A stretch of 64,000 bases of DNA from Pegoplata infirma (lineage: Eukaryota > Arthropoda > Insecta > Diptera > Anthomyiidae), in assembly GCA_963921195.1 (NCBI GenBank), contig OY992536.1:232722023-232786022 (forward strand), in the 5' to 3' direction. The notes below the pieces were generated by a model. That model had not been told where the DNA came from. It was given only the letters and a program-made list of their open reading frames with translations, and did not search any database. Shown one piece after another: positions 31,246-42,529 of the stretch. Position numbers and translations under genes: made by a program. Numbering within the stretch: the first letter of the stretch is position 1; the number at the start of each line of letters is the position of its first letter.

Positions 31246-31990
31246 TACAATCCCGATATATAAGTTTATTCAAAAAAAAAAACGCAAGATAAAGCGGAAC
31301 GCTCCTTCAATCCCTTCAAATCGGCTGGTCCTGATAGTATATTTCCGACACTCTTAAAGGAGTCCCTTTGGATAATCGTGCCATGGCTACTGCGTTTCGT
31401 TGTAGGTAGACTGGCATCATGGTATATACCCTACGAATGGAGGAAGGTTAACATGGTCTTTATCGCCAAAGGGGGAAAATTAAACCGTCATAGTTTTTAT
31501 TGAACACACTGGGAAGACTTGCAAATGTTTATGTGAGAAGTAGTACCCTCACATCAAACAGTTTCAGCAAGGCCCAACATTCCTATCTTTAGAGTGGACT
31601 TGCTGAGACTGCTTTAAGTGACGTTTTCGGGTTGATTGAGGATAGTCTTCATAAAAAAGTGTATGTATTGGCGTCATTATTGGACGTGGATGGTGCGTTC
31701 AACAATGACGAGATATTACCAATTCTTTATGTCCTAGAAGATACAGACTAGGCAACATGCTGAGAATCGGGACAAATAACTCGTAGGTAGGCTCATGGAA
31801 TCAGTGCAGAAGACAACGGTCTGGGAATTAACCCTGAACAACTGACTCGTCTTGTTCACAAAAATGTCTAAGATAGAGAGGAGTGCTCTTCCTAAATTAG
31901 ATGAAATCACCCTGGAACTATCTAATGAGGCGAAAAACCTGGGGTATAATTCTGCACTCAAAGCTTTCTTGCAAAAGGAATACAAAGGAA
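31246..31990 (+). pseudogene. LINE copy B, part 2 (reverse transcriptase)
   Basis: RT core fragments in shifting frames: SFNPFKSAGPDSIFPTLLKE (compare SPGPDGIYP in copy A), WRKVNMVFIAKGGK, ASLLDVDGAFNN and a shortened tail. Several frameshifts and an internal deletion of the GCPQGGVLSP and YADD region. It ends near the start of a mini-me-like repeat at 32015 and resumes after it. Confidence 0.78.
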
Positions 31991-32014
31991 AGTTTGAAAA
32001 AGTCGTTATGTGCT

Positions 32015-32628
32015 TTTTATACCCTCCACTCTAGTGATAGAGGGTATATATAAGTTTGTCATTATGTTTGTAACTCATCGAAATATCGATCTGGGACCCC
32101 ATGATGCCCGATCGATTTTAAGACATTCTAGCGATGTCCGTCTGTCCGTCTGTCTGTCTGTGGAAAATGCTGTCGCGGACAAAATATTGCACAGAGATGA
32201 CTGAAACTTAACATATTTATTGGAAGTTCTCCCGAGAAGTTTGGTATTGCCTTTGAGCGATATCGGTTCAGTGGTTCAAAAGTTATGAACGAAAATGTAA
32301 GCACACCTCAAAAATTTCAGTACATTCAACATAACCTAAAAATACAAAATGCTATAATTCGGCTTCTGGTTGGCATATGTGAACATAATTGAACACCAAA
32401 TAGTATTTAAACAAGTACGAACACAAAAAAAAAAATCGCGGATTTTTTTTACCAAAATTTTTTTTTCGCGAAATTTTTTTTTTCGCGAAATTTTTTTTTT
32501 CAAAAAAATTTTTTTTTTTCAAAAGTAATTTCCATTTAAATAAAGTTTTTAGCAATAATCTTTTTGAAATTGTGGAGGGTATCACTACTTTCGGCAAGGC
32601 CGAATTTAACTTTTTTACTTGTTACACT
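32015..32628 (+). repeat. mini-me-like repeat inserted in LINE B
   Basis: Begins TATACCCTCCACTCTAGTGA followed by TAGAGGGTATATATAAG. GTCCGTCTGTCCGTCTGTCT lies at 32137-32160. It ends TGGAGGGTATCACTAC, then GCAAGGCCGAATTTAACTTT. RT-related sequence lies on both sides, so it inserted after LINE B. The small open frame at 32352-32597 (minus) is Lys/Phe low complexity. Confidence 0.85.
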
Positions 32629-33270
32629 TGCAAAAGAACTTTCGGAAGAAGTTAAATTCTAAAACCGTATATTATCCACTGGATGTGTGATGCGATAATT
32701 GGACCAATACTTACCTATGGAGCCTTTGTGTGGTGAAAAGCAGTGGATAAGAAATGATATCTCTGCAACCTACAGAAGGTACAGCGACTGGCGTGTGTGG
32801 GTACCACTGGTGCTATAATTTAGGCACTCCAGCCCGGAATGGAAGTAATACTAAACACTCATTCAATTTAAGTACAGTGGGTGGGACGGAACTGGAACTG
32901 AAAACCGACTATATGTCACTGCAGCTGAACTTTGATTGAAACTTCTAAGTCCAAATAGCAACTAGAAAATATTGGACGGAAAACTCTTTTGTGACGAAGA
33001 ATACGAAGATGGAAATGGGTACTGATTCGAATGTTTACTCTGAAGTCCTCGAAATCAGGGCCTTAGTGAGACTTCCATACATGTGTAGTGTTTTCCAAGC
33101 CGAGATTCTTGCAATTGATAAAGCCGTCCAGATGATTATGACAAGGTACCTATGTGCTCGCGTCGTTAACATCGTGGATAGTCTTGCAGCCCTGAAGGCC
33201 GCAGAATGAAACACTGTAAAATACGGAATTGTTAGGAATTTTATAAAATCCCTTTATCGAATCAGTCAGC
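32629..33270 (+). pseudogene. LINE copy B, part 3 (RT thumb and RNase H start)
   Basis: Fragments read ILTYGAFVW, LQKVQRLACVGTTGA (the RT-RNase H connection, equivalent to VYRLICIDITGAGK in copy A) and RNase H pieces VFQAEILAIDKAVQ and VDSLAALKAAE. Multiple stops and frame changes. It ends abruptly where sequence homologous to the region upstream of RT begins again, marking the join to copy C. Confidence 0.75.
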
Positions 33271-35490
33271 ACTCACAAAGTAACGATATTAAAACAATGA
33301 TGAAGGGTACAAAAAAGGCATTAAATAATGCAAGAAAACCCAACACAGATGAACTATGGACAGAATATAAGACAATCAGAGAGGAATTCAAGAAACAGAT
33401 AAGGAAATCCAAGAGGGAACCTTTTACGAATATGCTAACACTTAAAGACTACGAAAGCTGATGTCGAAACAAAAAACATGTACCAGGAACTTTAAGGTCT
33501 ACAAATGATACCTGGACAACTTCGGAGAAGGACACCCTTGAAATGTTATTTAAGATCTACTTCCCGGATATCAACCTGGATCTTAGTCAATTAGACAAAC
33601 TGGACGCCTCAATTCATATCTGGCACGTTGTGTGGAATTCGGTACAGAGGAGAAAATAGAATGGACAATCGGTTCTTTTGAACCTTATAAATCCCATTAT
33701 GCTACAATAGCTAGTGGGAATTATTACAAAGGTTTTGAAACATATTTATACATCCTGCCTTAGGCTATCATATGTACCGAAAAGCTGGGGAGAAAGTAAA
33801 AATTGTCTTCATCCCCAAGGTGGGGAAAATAGAAGATAGTAGCGCCAAGGATTATACGCCAATAAATCTAACATCTTTTCTAATTAAGACACTAAAGAGA
33901 ATTCTGGAAGACCACTTGAGGAATAATATATGTGCAATGGAACTCTCGGGAAACCAGCACGCCCACACAAAGGGTAAATCCGTGGAATTAGCCCTCCACG
34001 AGTTGACGATGAATATTGAGGAAACCTTTAACTATGGCTAAAATACTCTGACATGCTTTCTTGATATTAAAAGAGCATTTCATAATATAAAATCTGGGGC
34101 TATAGAGAAAGCTCTAGCCAATTCAGGTAATAACCCAATGGCTAACTACTTTACCTATGGCAAAAATTAACATGGTTAATAGAGTATCACTGGAGCACAA
34201 GGGACAACATCCACACATGCTGTGTGTAGGATTCTGGACTTTCCATCTTTGGATCATTACATCCAGGAATATGTACTAAGGACACAGCTGAGACTAGGTT
34301 AAAATTGTGTGCTAAAGGATCGGGGCTATGGACACACAAAACTCATACGAAACCATCGATATGAGGACTGTGTGACTGATTATATGACTCCACAATGTGG
34401 AGACCACATATCGTATGGGATGCAGGTATAACAATTGAAATACCATCTAGGGTATTCTGGAAAAATCCACCTGTGGGGGAACATTCCATCGAAGTCTACA
34501 CGGATGGTTCAAAGATGCTACAGGGAACAGGTAGCGGTGTCTACTGTGAGAAACTGGAAATTGAACACAGTTTAAGGATACAGGACAGCTGTAATATTTT
34601 TTCAGGCAGAGCTGTATGCAGTGTCAAAGGCAGCCAGGCTTTTTTTAATGAGGCCCATCTACTCTAGTGAGATCATTATTTACATTGATAGTCAAGCGGT
34701 TTTAAAGGCACTATATAATAGGAATATTCGATCAAAGGTAGTTATCCGTTGCCGCCAAGAGGTTATGACTCTCATCGAATAACACTCTTTAAGATTGTGC
34801 AGGGTTCCAGGTCATCAAAATATTCCAGGGAACGAGAAAGCTGACGAGTTAGCTCGTATCGATGAAATTTTGCCATTCAGTTCAATCACGACCGACGTAC
34901 ATCCGGGCCTGGCTGCGTTTTATTTCGAAAAATGGAGATTATTTGAACGACATGAAGATTTAAAATGGGAAAGCAGCCAAGACTGTATCCAGACGAAGGT
35001 CTTGTGGACTCGCGGTGGGAAAAGCGTTCAAAAAACACTTCTTTATATGGAGAAAACAGATTTCAGGAAGTATGTAGGTTTAATTCCAGGCCAAATATGC
35101 TTGAAAGCTTATTTTAAAAGGTTAAAATTGATCAGAGATGATTTGTGCAGATGGTGTGGGGAGGAGGAGATTAGTGGAAGACTCGTTTCATTATCTTTGT
35201 CAGTGCCCTACACTATCTCGCACTAGATTAAATTGTTTTGGCTCCTTCTTTCAGGCACTGAAAGAACTTAGAGATGTCAACCCATGGAAGATGCTTAAAT
35301 ATATTAGGCTGAGTAAACTCGATGAAACATATGTGGGGACATGAATAATCATGCTATTGGACAGGACGTCAGAATTGAATTTTGATTAATATGGAGAGCA
35401 GCCAACAACCCTCCACCCCTGCGTGGTATCACTTTGGATCAGGAACTGGTCTTGTGGACTTTACGTCAACCTCTTAACCTAACTAACCAT
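33271..35490 (+). pseudogene. LINE copy C (RT to 3' end)
   Basis: A second plus-strand LINE in direct contact with copy B. Order: upstream linker (KKALNNARKPNTDELWTEYK, FKKQIRKSKRE), RT finger block at 33772-34041 (VKIVFIPKVGK, INLTSFLIKTLKRILEDHL), a deleted or scrambled RT centre, RNase H (IEVYTDGSKMLQGTGSGVYC at 34485-34545; VPGHQNIPGNEKADELARI at 34804), and a C-terminal CRWCGEEE motif. The 3' UTR matches the fragment at 16220 and ends TCTTAACCTAACTAACC. Many stops and frameshifts; non-functional. Confidence 0.82.
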
Positions 35491-36115
35491 TATTATTTTT
35501 TTTTGTTTTCTACATCCATTTTCATTTCAATTGACAATTAATGCATATAATTCTTTCCAATTTAAATTCTTTTATCCCTGTTTTGTTCAAAACAACAATA
35601 AATATATTTTTTTCTGTTTAACCATTCAGGTTAGTTTAAAATTCCAAATAGTCATTATTGTACCTGTCTTGACCACAGAACATAAGACTTCAAGAAATAG
35701 AAGTGATAAAATTAGTAGTGGTGGGTGCAACTTGTAAAACTTTTAATCAATTTATCGCAATCTCTTTTAATGAAAAAGTTTCTACCTCTTTCTTTTTTTC
35801 TTGTTGTTTTGAAATATCATTTGAACAAAACATTAAAAAATAAGTAGAAAAACAGTATTTGAAATAGAGCAAAGTAGTTTAGATAGTTTTAGTTGATGTC
35901 GACAAGTGAAACTGAAATTCAGTTTAGAGATAAGGCATGCCATAGCAACTGTCTCAGATTTTTTTATTGTTTTTTGGTACTCTCCAACTACAGTATAAAA
36001 ATATCGGGCGAAGACCCCAAAAATTATGTACATGATCCATTCTAAAATGTTTTATGAATAATAAACAAAAAAACAGTTACCTTTTTAAAGTTTTTTCTTA
36101 AATTTATCTTATGAT
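35491..36115. other. No gene recognised
   Basis: AT-rich intron DNA between LINE C and a mini-me-like fragment. Short frames at 35531 and 35833 have no splice or family support. Confidence 0.5.
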
Positions 36116-36450
36116 TCTAGCCAGGCTAAGTTCGTAAATGGGCAAAATCAGACAAGGGTAAAAAAAGCTTCCCCTTGAAGAACTTACCTCAAAAAAACGC
36201 AATTTTTTACGAGTTTTTTTTTGTTAAGGAAATGAAACAATTTTATATGAGTAGAAGTTTTAAAGTCCTGTACTTGGATCCAGTGGATTAGAAAATTCCG
36301 TTTTTCAGAAACAAACCCCCCCTCTTGTTGGCATGTTTTTAAAAAAATATAAAAAATAATGAAAAAAGTGCATTGCTTTAGTGCAAAAAAATCATTTTAA
36401 CATATTGAGGGGTATAAAGATTCAGCACAACCGAATTTAACACTCCGACC
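36116..36450 (+). repeat. mini-me-like repeat, partial
   Basis: AGGCTAAGTTCGTAAATGGG, AGCTTCCCCTTGAAGAACTT and the terminal block GAGGGGTATAAAGATTCAGC then ACAACCGAATTTAACAC. It lacks the GTCY tract. It abuts the 3' end of LINE D. Confidence 0.7.
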
Positions 36451-36459
36451 AATTAGGTT

Positions 36460-39400
36460 AGGCTGGGTTGTGAGTGGCTGCTGACGTTTTACGTCAACAC
36501 ACGAAGCCTACGAAGTCCACTGTGATACCACGGGACTATAATAGGTTTCCCCACTAGTCCCTGTCGTTAAACCAATTCGTGCTTCTTATGAAACTCATTA
36601 GATATTGAATTTTGACATCCGACAAATAAGAAAGATCGTGCAGCTCCGTAGATTGAAGAAAGTCTCTGACTAGAAAGTACCGGGCAATGGCAGATGAAAT
36701 GTTCGATAGTTTTTAACTCCTCTTCATCCATGCAACTCCGGCAAAAGTCATTCGACGGCACATTCAACTACTCTGCGTGCTTCCCTATAAGACAGTGTCC
36801 GATAATTATAGAAACCACCGTTGAAATCTCTCCTCTTGGAAGCGTGATTAGCTCACTTGTGCGCTTCTAATTTATAAAAGGCCAAATCTGTCGTGTTGTC
36901 TCACACGTCCATTAATTTACCCATCGTTGATTAGTCTCCGTCGCGGATCAAATGAGTTGGTTTTGCTTGCATGTTTCTAGAGACATACCACCACACTCCA
37001 ATTCTGTTGGAACCTAAAATGTAGTTTCCAGTCTTGCAAGCTCATCGGCTTTGCAATTCCCTGGAATGTATCTGTGGTCTGGGACCCCTATGAGACGTAT
37101 GTTAAACTGCTTGACTATCTCATTTAAAGACATGCGGCAAACTGCTTGGCCATCTCATTTAAGAACATGCGGCATTTAAGGACAGATATTGTTTTCAGAA
37201 ACATTGACTCCACGGACTTGACCGTGGCTTGACTGTCAGAATAGATGTTGACTGCAATTGTAGACAATACATTGCAGCTCAACCAGTCAGCCACTTTCTT
37301 CTCTACCTGGTAAACACTACAATGATCCGGCCATCTACGAGCCATGATCAACCCAAGCTTCTCCCAATAGACTCCAAAGTGCACGTGTTCGTGCAGCCTC
37401 GATTCATCCGTATAAAAATTTATGGAGGCTCCACTGCCCGAAATTCCCCTCATCCAAGACTCCCTGGATGGTACTATAGTTGTAAAGTGGCGCTTCAAAA
37501 GGCTCATAGATGGAGCACAGTCCACATTATGTGGTATTGTTATCTTCTTCAAGATCGCGCTATGGCCACAATCGCCGCTCCTTCATTGCAGTGTGCCATT
37601 AAGTAGAATTCCTGACGTAGCCACATACTGCCTATCCAATATGTCCAACTGTATCAGGTGAAGGAGGATTTCTAATGCAGCCGTAGGTGTGATACGCAGA
37701 GTACCAATGATGCACATCGACGCCATTCTCTGTACCTTCGTGATGAAGACACATTTCCCTTTTTTCTCTAAAGCTGGCCACCAAACAAAGATTCGATACA
37801 GCAGTATTGGATGCACCACCGCTGTATAAATCCAATGAACGACTTTAGGGCTAAAGCCCCATCGTTGACCAATGGCTCTTTTACAGGAATATAAAGCAAT
37901 CGTTGCTTTTCTCACCCGTTCCTCAATATTACGCCTGAAATTCAGCTTCCTATCTACAAAAACTCCAAGATACTTGGTTTCACCAAAAGGTGATTTCAGA
38001 GCCGTCCAAAGAAATAGGCTCAAAAGCAGGAATCTTATTTTTTCTTGTAAACAAGACAATATACGTTTTATTTGGATTAACTCCAAGACCACAGCCTCTT
38101 GCCCCATCAGAGAACCCTGAAGAATGTCCCTCAATGTCATAGCATTCTCATCATATGCGACAAAATGACAACCACGTGCTTCTATAGATATCAGCATTGA
38201 ATTCAGGTCCATGTTCCAAAGCAGCTGCGAACGAAGACCTCCCTGTGGTGTGCCCCTATTGACAAATCGAGATATGACAGACGCTCCCGTCAGACGTTAT
38301 GCGTCTATTGGCAAGTAGATTTTCCACCATTAAAACGATCTCACGCTTCACTCCCAGACCAGAAAATGCTACAATTATGGAGACTGGGATGACATTATTA
38401 AAAGCCCCCTCTATATCAAGAAATGCCACCATAGTGTACTCCTTTACCGAACGCGATCTCTCTATGGTACCGACGAGCTCATGAAGAGCCGTTTCCGTTG
38501 ATCTACCCCATCTGTATTCATATAGCCTTGTCGAAAGCAACCTCGAGTCAATTACTATATGCAAATATGTGTCTATCATTTGTTCCATTGTCTTAACCAA
38601 AAAAGTGGACAGACTTATTGGTCTGAAATATTTCGGTGCTGTGTGGGAATTTTTTTTAGCCTTCGGGATAAAGACGACTTTGGTATACATGCTGTGTATA
38701 GATTATACAGCCAAGGGGCTATATAGTCCGACACTTGCTGCATTTCACAAGAGAAGTCTCCCTAGTGTCACCCGCGGATGACATATGAAATTGGTTTTAT
38801 TTTGTAGATCAGAAAAAATAAAGGGACACTTTTTTTTAGCGGCCCAAATTCATATTTAGGGGGTAAAAAGGAGGGGGGAAGAACGTGTCCAAACATGCAT
38901 CATATTGAGTAAAATACCAAAATTTTAGGACATTTTTGTTAATAAGTCGAAAAGTATTAACTTCTTTGGCCCGTTGTTAGCACCACGAGATAGGTATTTT
39001 TAATACCTTTAATCTGATACTACACATGCCTATATTAAGTTTGTTTAAATAGGCGTAAACCCTAAAAAACTGAAAAAGGTCAATTTTCCCTCATACAAAT
39101 CGACCCCCCTAAAAATGAGTTTGGGCCGCAAAAAAAAAATACGTGTCGAATTAATTTTCGTTCTTAACAATATATCCAAATTTCATGAAGATCGGAGGGT
39201 GACACCAGGGAGATTTCCCTTGTCAGCCGGGCCTAAAGCTTTTAATCGCTCAGATTAATGTTGCCGTATTTATTTTTTTCGAAGCAATTTCAGATGCTTG
39301 GTCATCAAAACGTTCCAAAGCTTGAAACGGCGTCATGGAATTGCCCGGAAATTGCGTATTTAGAAGGAGATCCAGCGACTCTCTACTGGAGAAAGACCAT

Positions 39401-39690
39401 ACCCCATTAGGATTCCTCTGGTACCCCGGGGTGCAAGAAGAAGAATAAGAAGAAGTCAGAACTTTGGGCAGCCTGGATGCCTCAGCAACGTCTTCTATGT
39501 GTCCACAGAAGTTTTTTTCAAGAATTACATTTGGCAATTCTGATCATCTTCTTGTAACTCTTGAGCTGCAGCCTGTATGTAGACCAGTCCTCGTCCACTC
39601 TCGAAGATTTAGCCATATTAAAGAGCTTTCTGCAGGAATATCTGTTCGTATTCAAGTCATTTGACCACCAGTTTCTTTTTGAAAAAATCA
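36460..39690 (-). pseudogene. LINE copy D (RT, RNase H, CCHC tail), minus strand
   Basis: Reading from right to left: linker at about 39690-39240 (DWSTYRLQLKSYKKMIRIAK; LLLNTQFPGNS), interrupted by a TIR element at 38747-39223, then RT at 38690-38256 (TKVVFIPKAKK, FRPISLSTFLVKTMEQMID, FLDIEGAFNN). Next is the RT thumb at 38212-37583 (FGETKYLGVFVDRKLNF, ILLYRIFVWWPALE), then RNase H at 37552-37124 (NFYTDESRL; VNIYSDSQATVKSVE) and a C-terminal CRSCMDEEE...HFICHC at 36767-36567. The 3' end is GCCTAACCTAATT. Frame breaks between all pieces. The catalytic box region is scrambled to VAYDEN and the first aspartate motif reads GAFNN. 5' truncated. Confidence 0.85.
38747..39223. mobile_element. TIR element, ACAAGGGAA type (copy 2), inside LINE D
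   Basis: Reverse-oriented relative of 15449-16043. The left end ACAAGAGAAGTCTCCCTAGT and right end CAGGGAGATTTCCCTTGT are inverted. Shared interior words are AGCGGCCCAAATTCATATTT and TTCTTTGGCCCGTTGTTAGC. 477 bp against 595 bp in copy 1. Sequence on both sides codes for LINE D, so the element is younger than the LINE. No ORF. Confidence 0.88.
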
Positions 39691-39760
39691 TGATTAAGTA
39701 ATAAAACAGTTATGCGGCTTAAAATTGAAGCTATATAAAATAACTATTTATTTCTTAGAA

Positions 39761-40042
39761 CCCAGTTGGAAAAATAAAATCACACCTGACTTACTGCTGA
39801 CTTTCCCTTTATAAAATCGCTGACATCTTCATACAATTTTTCAAAATGTCATCAGTGACATGTCAGCAGTTGGTCAGCAGTGTCCACCAGTATCGTTGGC
39901 CTTTAGCAATTCGTTTAAACAACCGCTGACCAACTGCTGACATGTCATTGATGACATTTTGAAAAATTGAATGAAGATGTCAGCAATTTTATAAAGGGAG
40001 AGTCAGCAGTATGTCAGGTATGATTTTTTTTTGCCGACTGGG
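39761..40042. mobile_element. Short near-perfect palindromic MITE
   Basis: Ends CCCAGTTGGAAAAATAAAAT and TTTTTTTTTGCCGACTGGG. The arms of roughly 130 bp share, inverted, CACACCTGACTTACTGCTGA, CTTTATAAAATCGCTGACAT and ACATGTCAGCAGTTGGTCAG. A GC-richer loop lies near 39895. 282 bp, non-coding. Probably a recent insertion given the arm identity. Confidence 0.85.
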
Positions 40043-41150
40043 AAACGACGGTTAAATGAGTTGACACGCAAGAATCGTAAACGTTTTGTGAAGCGTTTAC
40101 TAACATTTTTTCCAACAATTTTTTTTTCATAATATTTTTTTTTTTTTCAAAATAAGTTTTTAATCTCTTCTATATGTTTTTCTATTAAAATCTCGGCCAT
40201 TTTTTTTGAAATACCTCATATACCCATTCAAACTATTGTTTAGTTTTTTTAGTATTTTTTTTCAAAACTTTAAAAAGGAATTTATTGTTTGTGTGTTTTA
40301 GTTTTTTTTTTTCTTCTATTTTCTTCAATTTGAACACAATAATGACTGTCGATGGTCATTGTTGGATGAAAAAGTGTTAGTGGTATTGTAGGAAAAACAG
40401 TTTTACACTTTCTAAGTGTCCATACTTGCTCAGTGGGTAGGGAGAGGGATGTAGGGGGGTGGGATGAGTTGAAAAAATTGGTAGTGTTATATACAAGTAT
40501 GTTGTATTGTTTGTGGCTTTTACTATATATATTGTCGAGTCAAAAGAAAATTGAAAGTATGGGGAAAAACTTTTTAATTTTATGAATTAAACAATGGAAT
40601 TTTTCTTTGTTATTTTTTGTAGTTGTTGCTGTTTTTGTAATTTAAGATTAAAATTGTATTGAAATTAAATTGTACAATTTGGTATAAATATGTACTTACG
40701 AAAAATCGATTGATATTCTAAAATGTTTGTAAAAGTATTTAAAGGAATTTAATTTCGAAATTTGAAATTGTTTGTTAAATACTTAAATATTTGTTAAAGT
40801 GGTAGTTGAAAAAAAGTTTTTATTTTGTATGTTTATGTGTGTGTGTGTGTGTGTATAGAATTTGTAGCCCACAAATGTTAATAATGCTTGATTAAATTTT
40901 GTTTGTATATTTTTGCTTTTGTCGGTAGTTTTTTTACTTGGAGCTCTGGCCCGGCCTTCTGTTTTGGATATTTGTATACTTGGCTTTGTTTTTTTTTGCC
41001 TACGGAATACGTATGAAATACTCTATTTGCAAATAGTAACCCAGTTAACAGTTAAGGTTGAATGAAATTTGTATTAAGGGGGATTTAAAAAAAAAAACAG
41101 CTTTAGTGTGAGCAATTTTTAAACGCAATGAAAACGTAGATACGCAATAT
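40043..41150. other. Low-repeat intron segment with (TG)n microsatellite
   Basis: Mostly unique-looking AT-rich DNA. GTGTGTGTGTGTGTG tract at 40838-40854, a G-rich patch GGGTAGGGAGAGGGATGTAG at 40436, and CTGGCCCGGCCTTC at 40947. No exon-like frame on either strand. Confidence 0.5.
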
Positions 41151-41265
41151 TTATATATATGGTCCCGTGCTTTAGTTTTGTCCGAAAATGTATGTTAAGA
41201 TCAAGATGCAATAAAAAACAGAATCGATGTTTTTTAGGGCCAGCAACGCGGACCGGGTCAGCTAG
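41151..41265 (+). mobile_element. Helitron-like 3' terminus (copy 1)
   Basis: CGTGCTTTAGTTTTGTCCGA, GATGCAATAAAAAACAG, TAGGGCCAGCAACGCGGACC, then GGGTCAGCTAG followed by T. The same blocks in order end at 44946. Helitrons characteristically end in CTRR (here CTAG) before a host T. No terminal inverted repeat or target duplication is seen, as expected. Confidence 0.65.
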
Positions 41266-41313
41266 TATATATATTAGAGTTCGTTTGGTGACTATGTCAC
41301 TTCATCCGTTTAT

Positions 41314-42457
41314 CGGATATCATCACTTTTTTTCAGGGATTTAGGGGAGCTAAAAAGAATGAAGGTATTTTTTTGGAAAAATTTTCACTCCTTGGGGTGG
41401 TTCAAAGCATTTGAAAACGCGGATTTTTAGCTAATTTTTCTGCAGAGAAAAAACGGCTGAATATATTGCAAATCTGATTTCACCAGTCGATTCTACAGCA
41501 AAAATTAATACAAGAGCAGTTTTTTGAACTCTTAAAAAAAGTTCCAATAACCCACAGCAGGGGGCGGAAAAATCGATTTTTTTAAAAAAAAAATTTAATT
41601 ATTTTTTTAATCGTACACGATGAAGAGGCAGTTTTTGCTAAGAAAATTGGTACAAAAAGCACCTTTCTATCACAACTCATTAAAAAGTTATAAGGCTTCA
41701 AAGTTGTTTTTCTAACGGCAAAATTATAAAACACTGACCGAAATTTGAAATTTTTTTTAATGGATCAGCGGTCTGGACACTCGTTTTCGATTTTCCTCTC
41801 AAAGCTGATTCCAAATCTGTTTTCCAAAATGTTCCGTAAAGTCAGGTTTTTGAGATAATTGCGGTCAAAGTTCACAAAAAACGAATTTTTGTGCATTATT
41901 GAGAGCATTTTTTTGTGATGTTTTTGGATGATATTCTGGGATCATAAAACTTGTTTTCGATTAACATTTCGATGCTGATTCTGAATCTAGTTTCCAAATT
42001 TTTCTATCACGTCATGTTTTCGAGAAAACTGAGATCAAAGTTCTCAAAAAACGTGTTTTTCTCCATTTTTGAGAGCTTATAACTTTTTAACGGGTTGTGA
42101 TAGAACTGAAAATTTGGTATCATTTTGTTAAGCTGAAAATGCCCTTTAATTGTGCATATTTAAAAAATTAATTTAAAAAGAAAATGGGAAAAACCTTATA
42201 TTTCAGCCCTCTGTGGTGGGTTTTTGGAACTTTTTTTTGAGAGTTTGAAAAACGTCCATTGTATTATTTTTTGATGTAGAATCGACTGAAGAAATGAGAT
42301 TTGCGATATTTTCCGCCGTTTTTGCTCTGCAGAAAAATCAGCTCAAAATTCGCGTTTTCAGATGCATTGAACCACCCCAAGGAGCGAATTTTTTTCCAAA
42401 AAAATACCGCCATTCTTTTTAGTTCCCCTAAATCCTTCAAAAAAATGATGATATCCG
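41314..42457. mobile_element. Foldback element with ~400-bp arms
   Basis: Starts CGGATATCATCACTTTTTTT, ends AAAAAAATGATGATATCCG. Arm pairs: AGGGGAGCTAAAAAGAATG / CATTCTTTTTAGTTCCCCT, CTTGGGGTGGTTCAA / TTGAACCACCCCAAGG, CAGTCGATTCTACA-like words on both sides, CCCACAGCAGGG / CCCTCTGTGGTGGG. The central part (41720-42050) holds two related blocks (AAACTTGTTTTCGATT and GGACACTCGTTTTCGATT). It lies between two Helitron-like segments, so it probably inserted into one. No credible ORF. Confidence 0.82.
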
Positions 42458-42529
42458 CAGATCAAATTTTAAAAATTAAGTCTAATATATATATACAAAT
42501 GGATGTATGTATGTGGGTATGTATGTATT

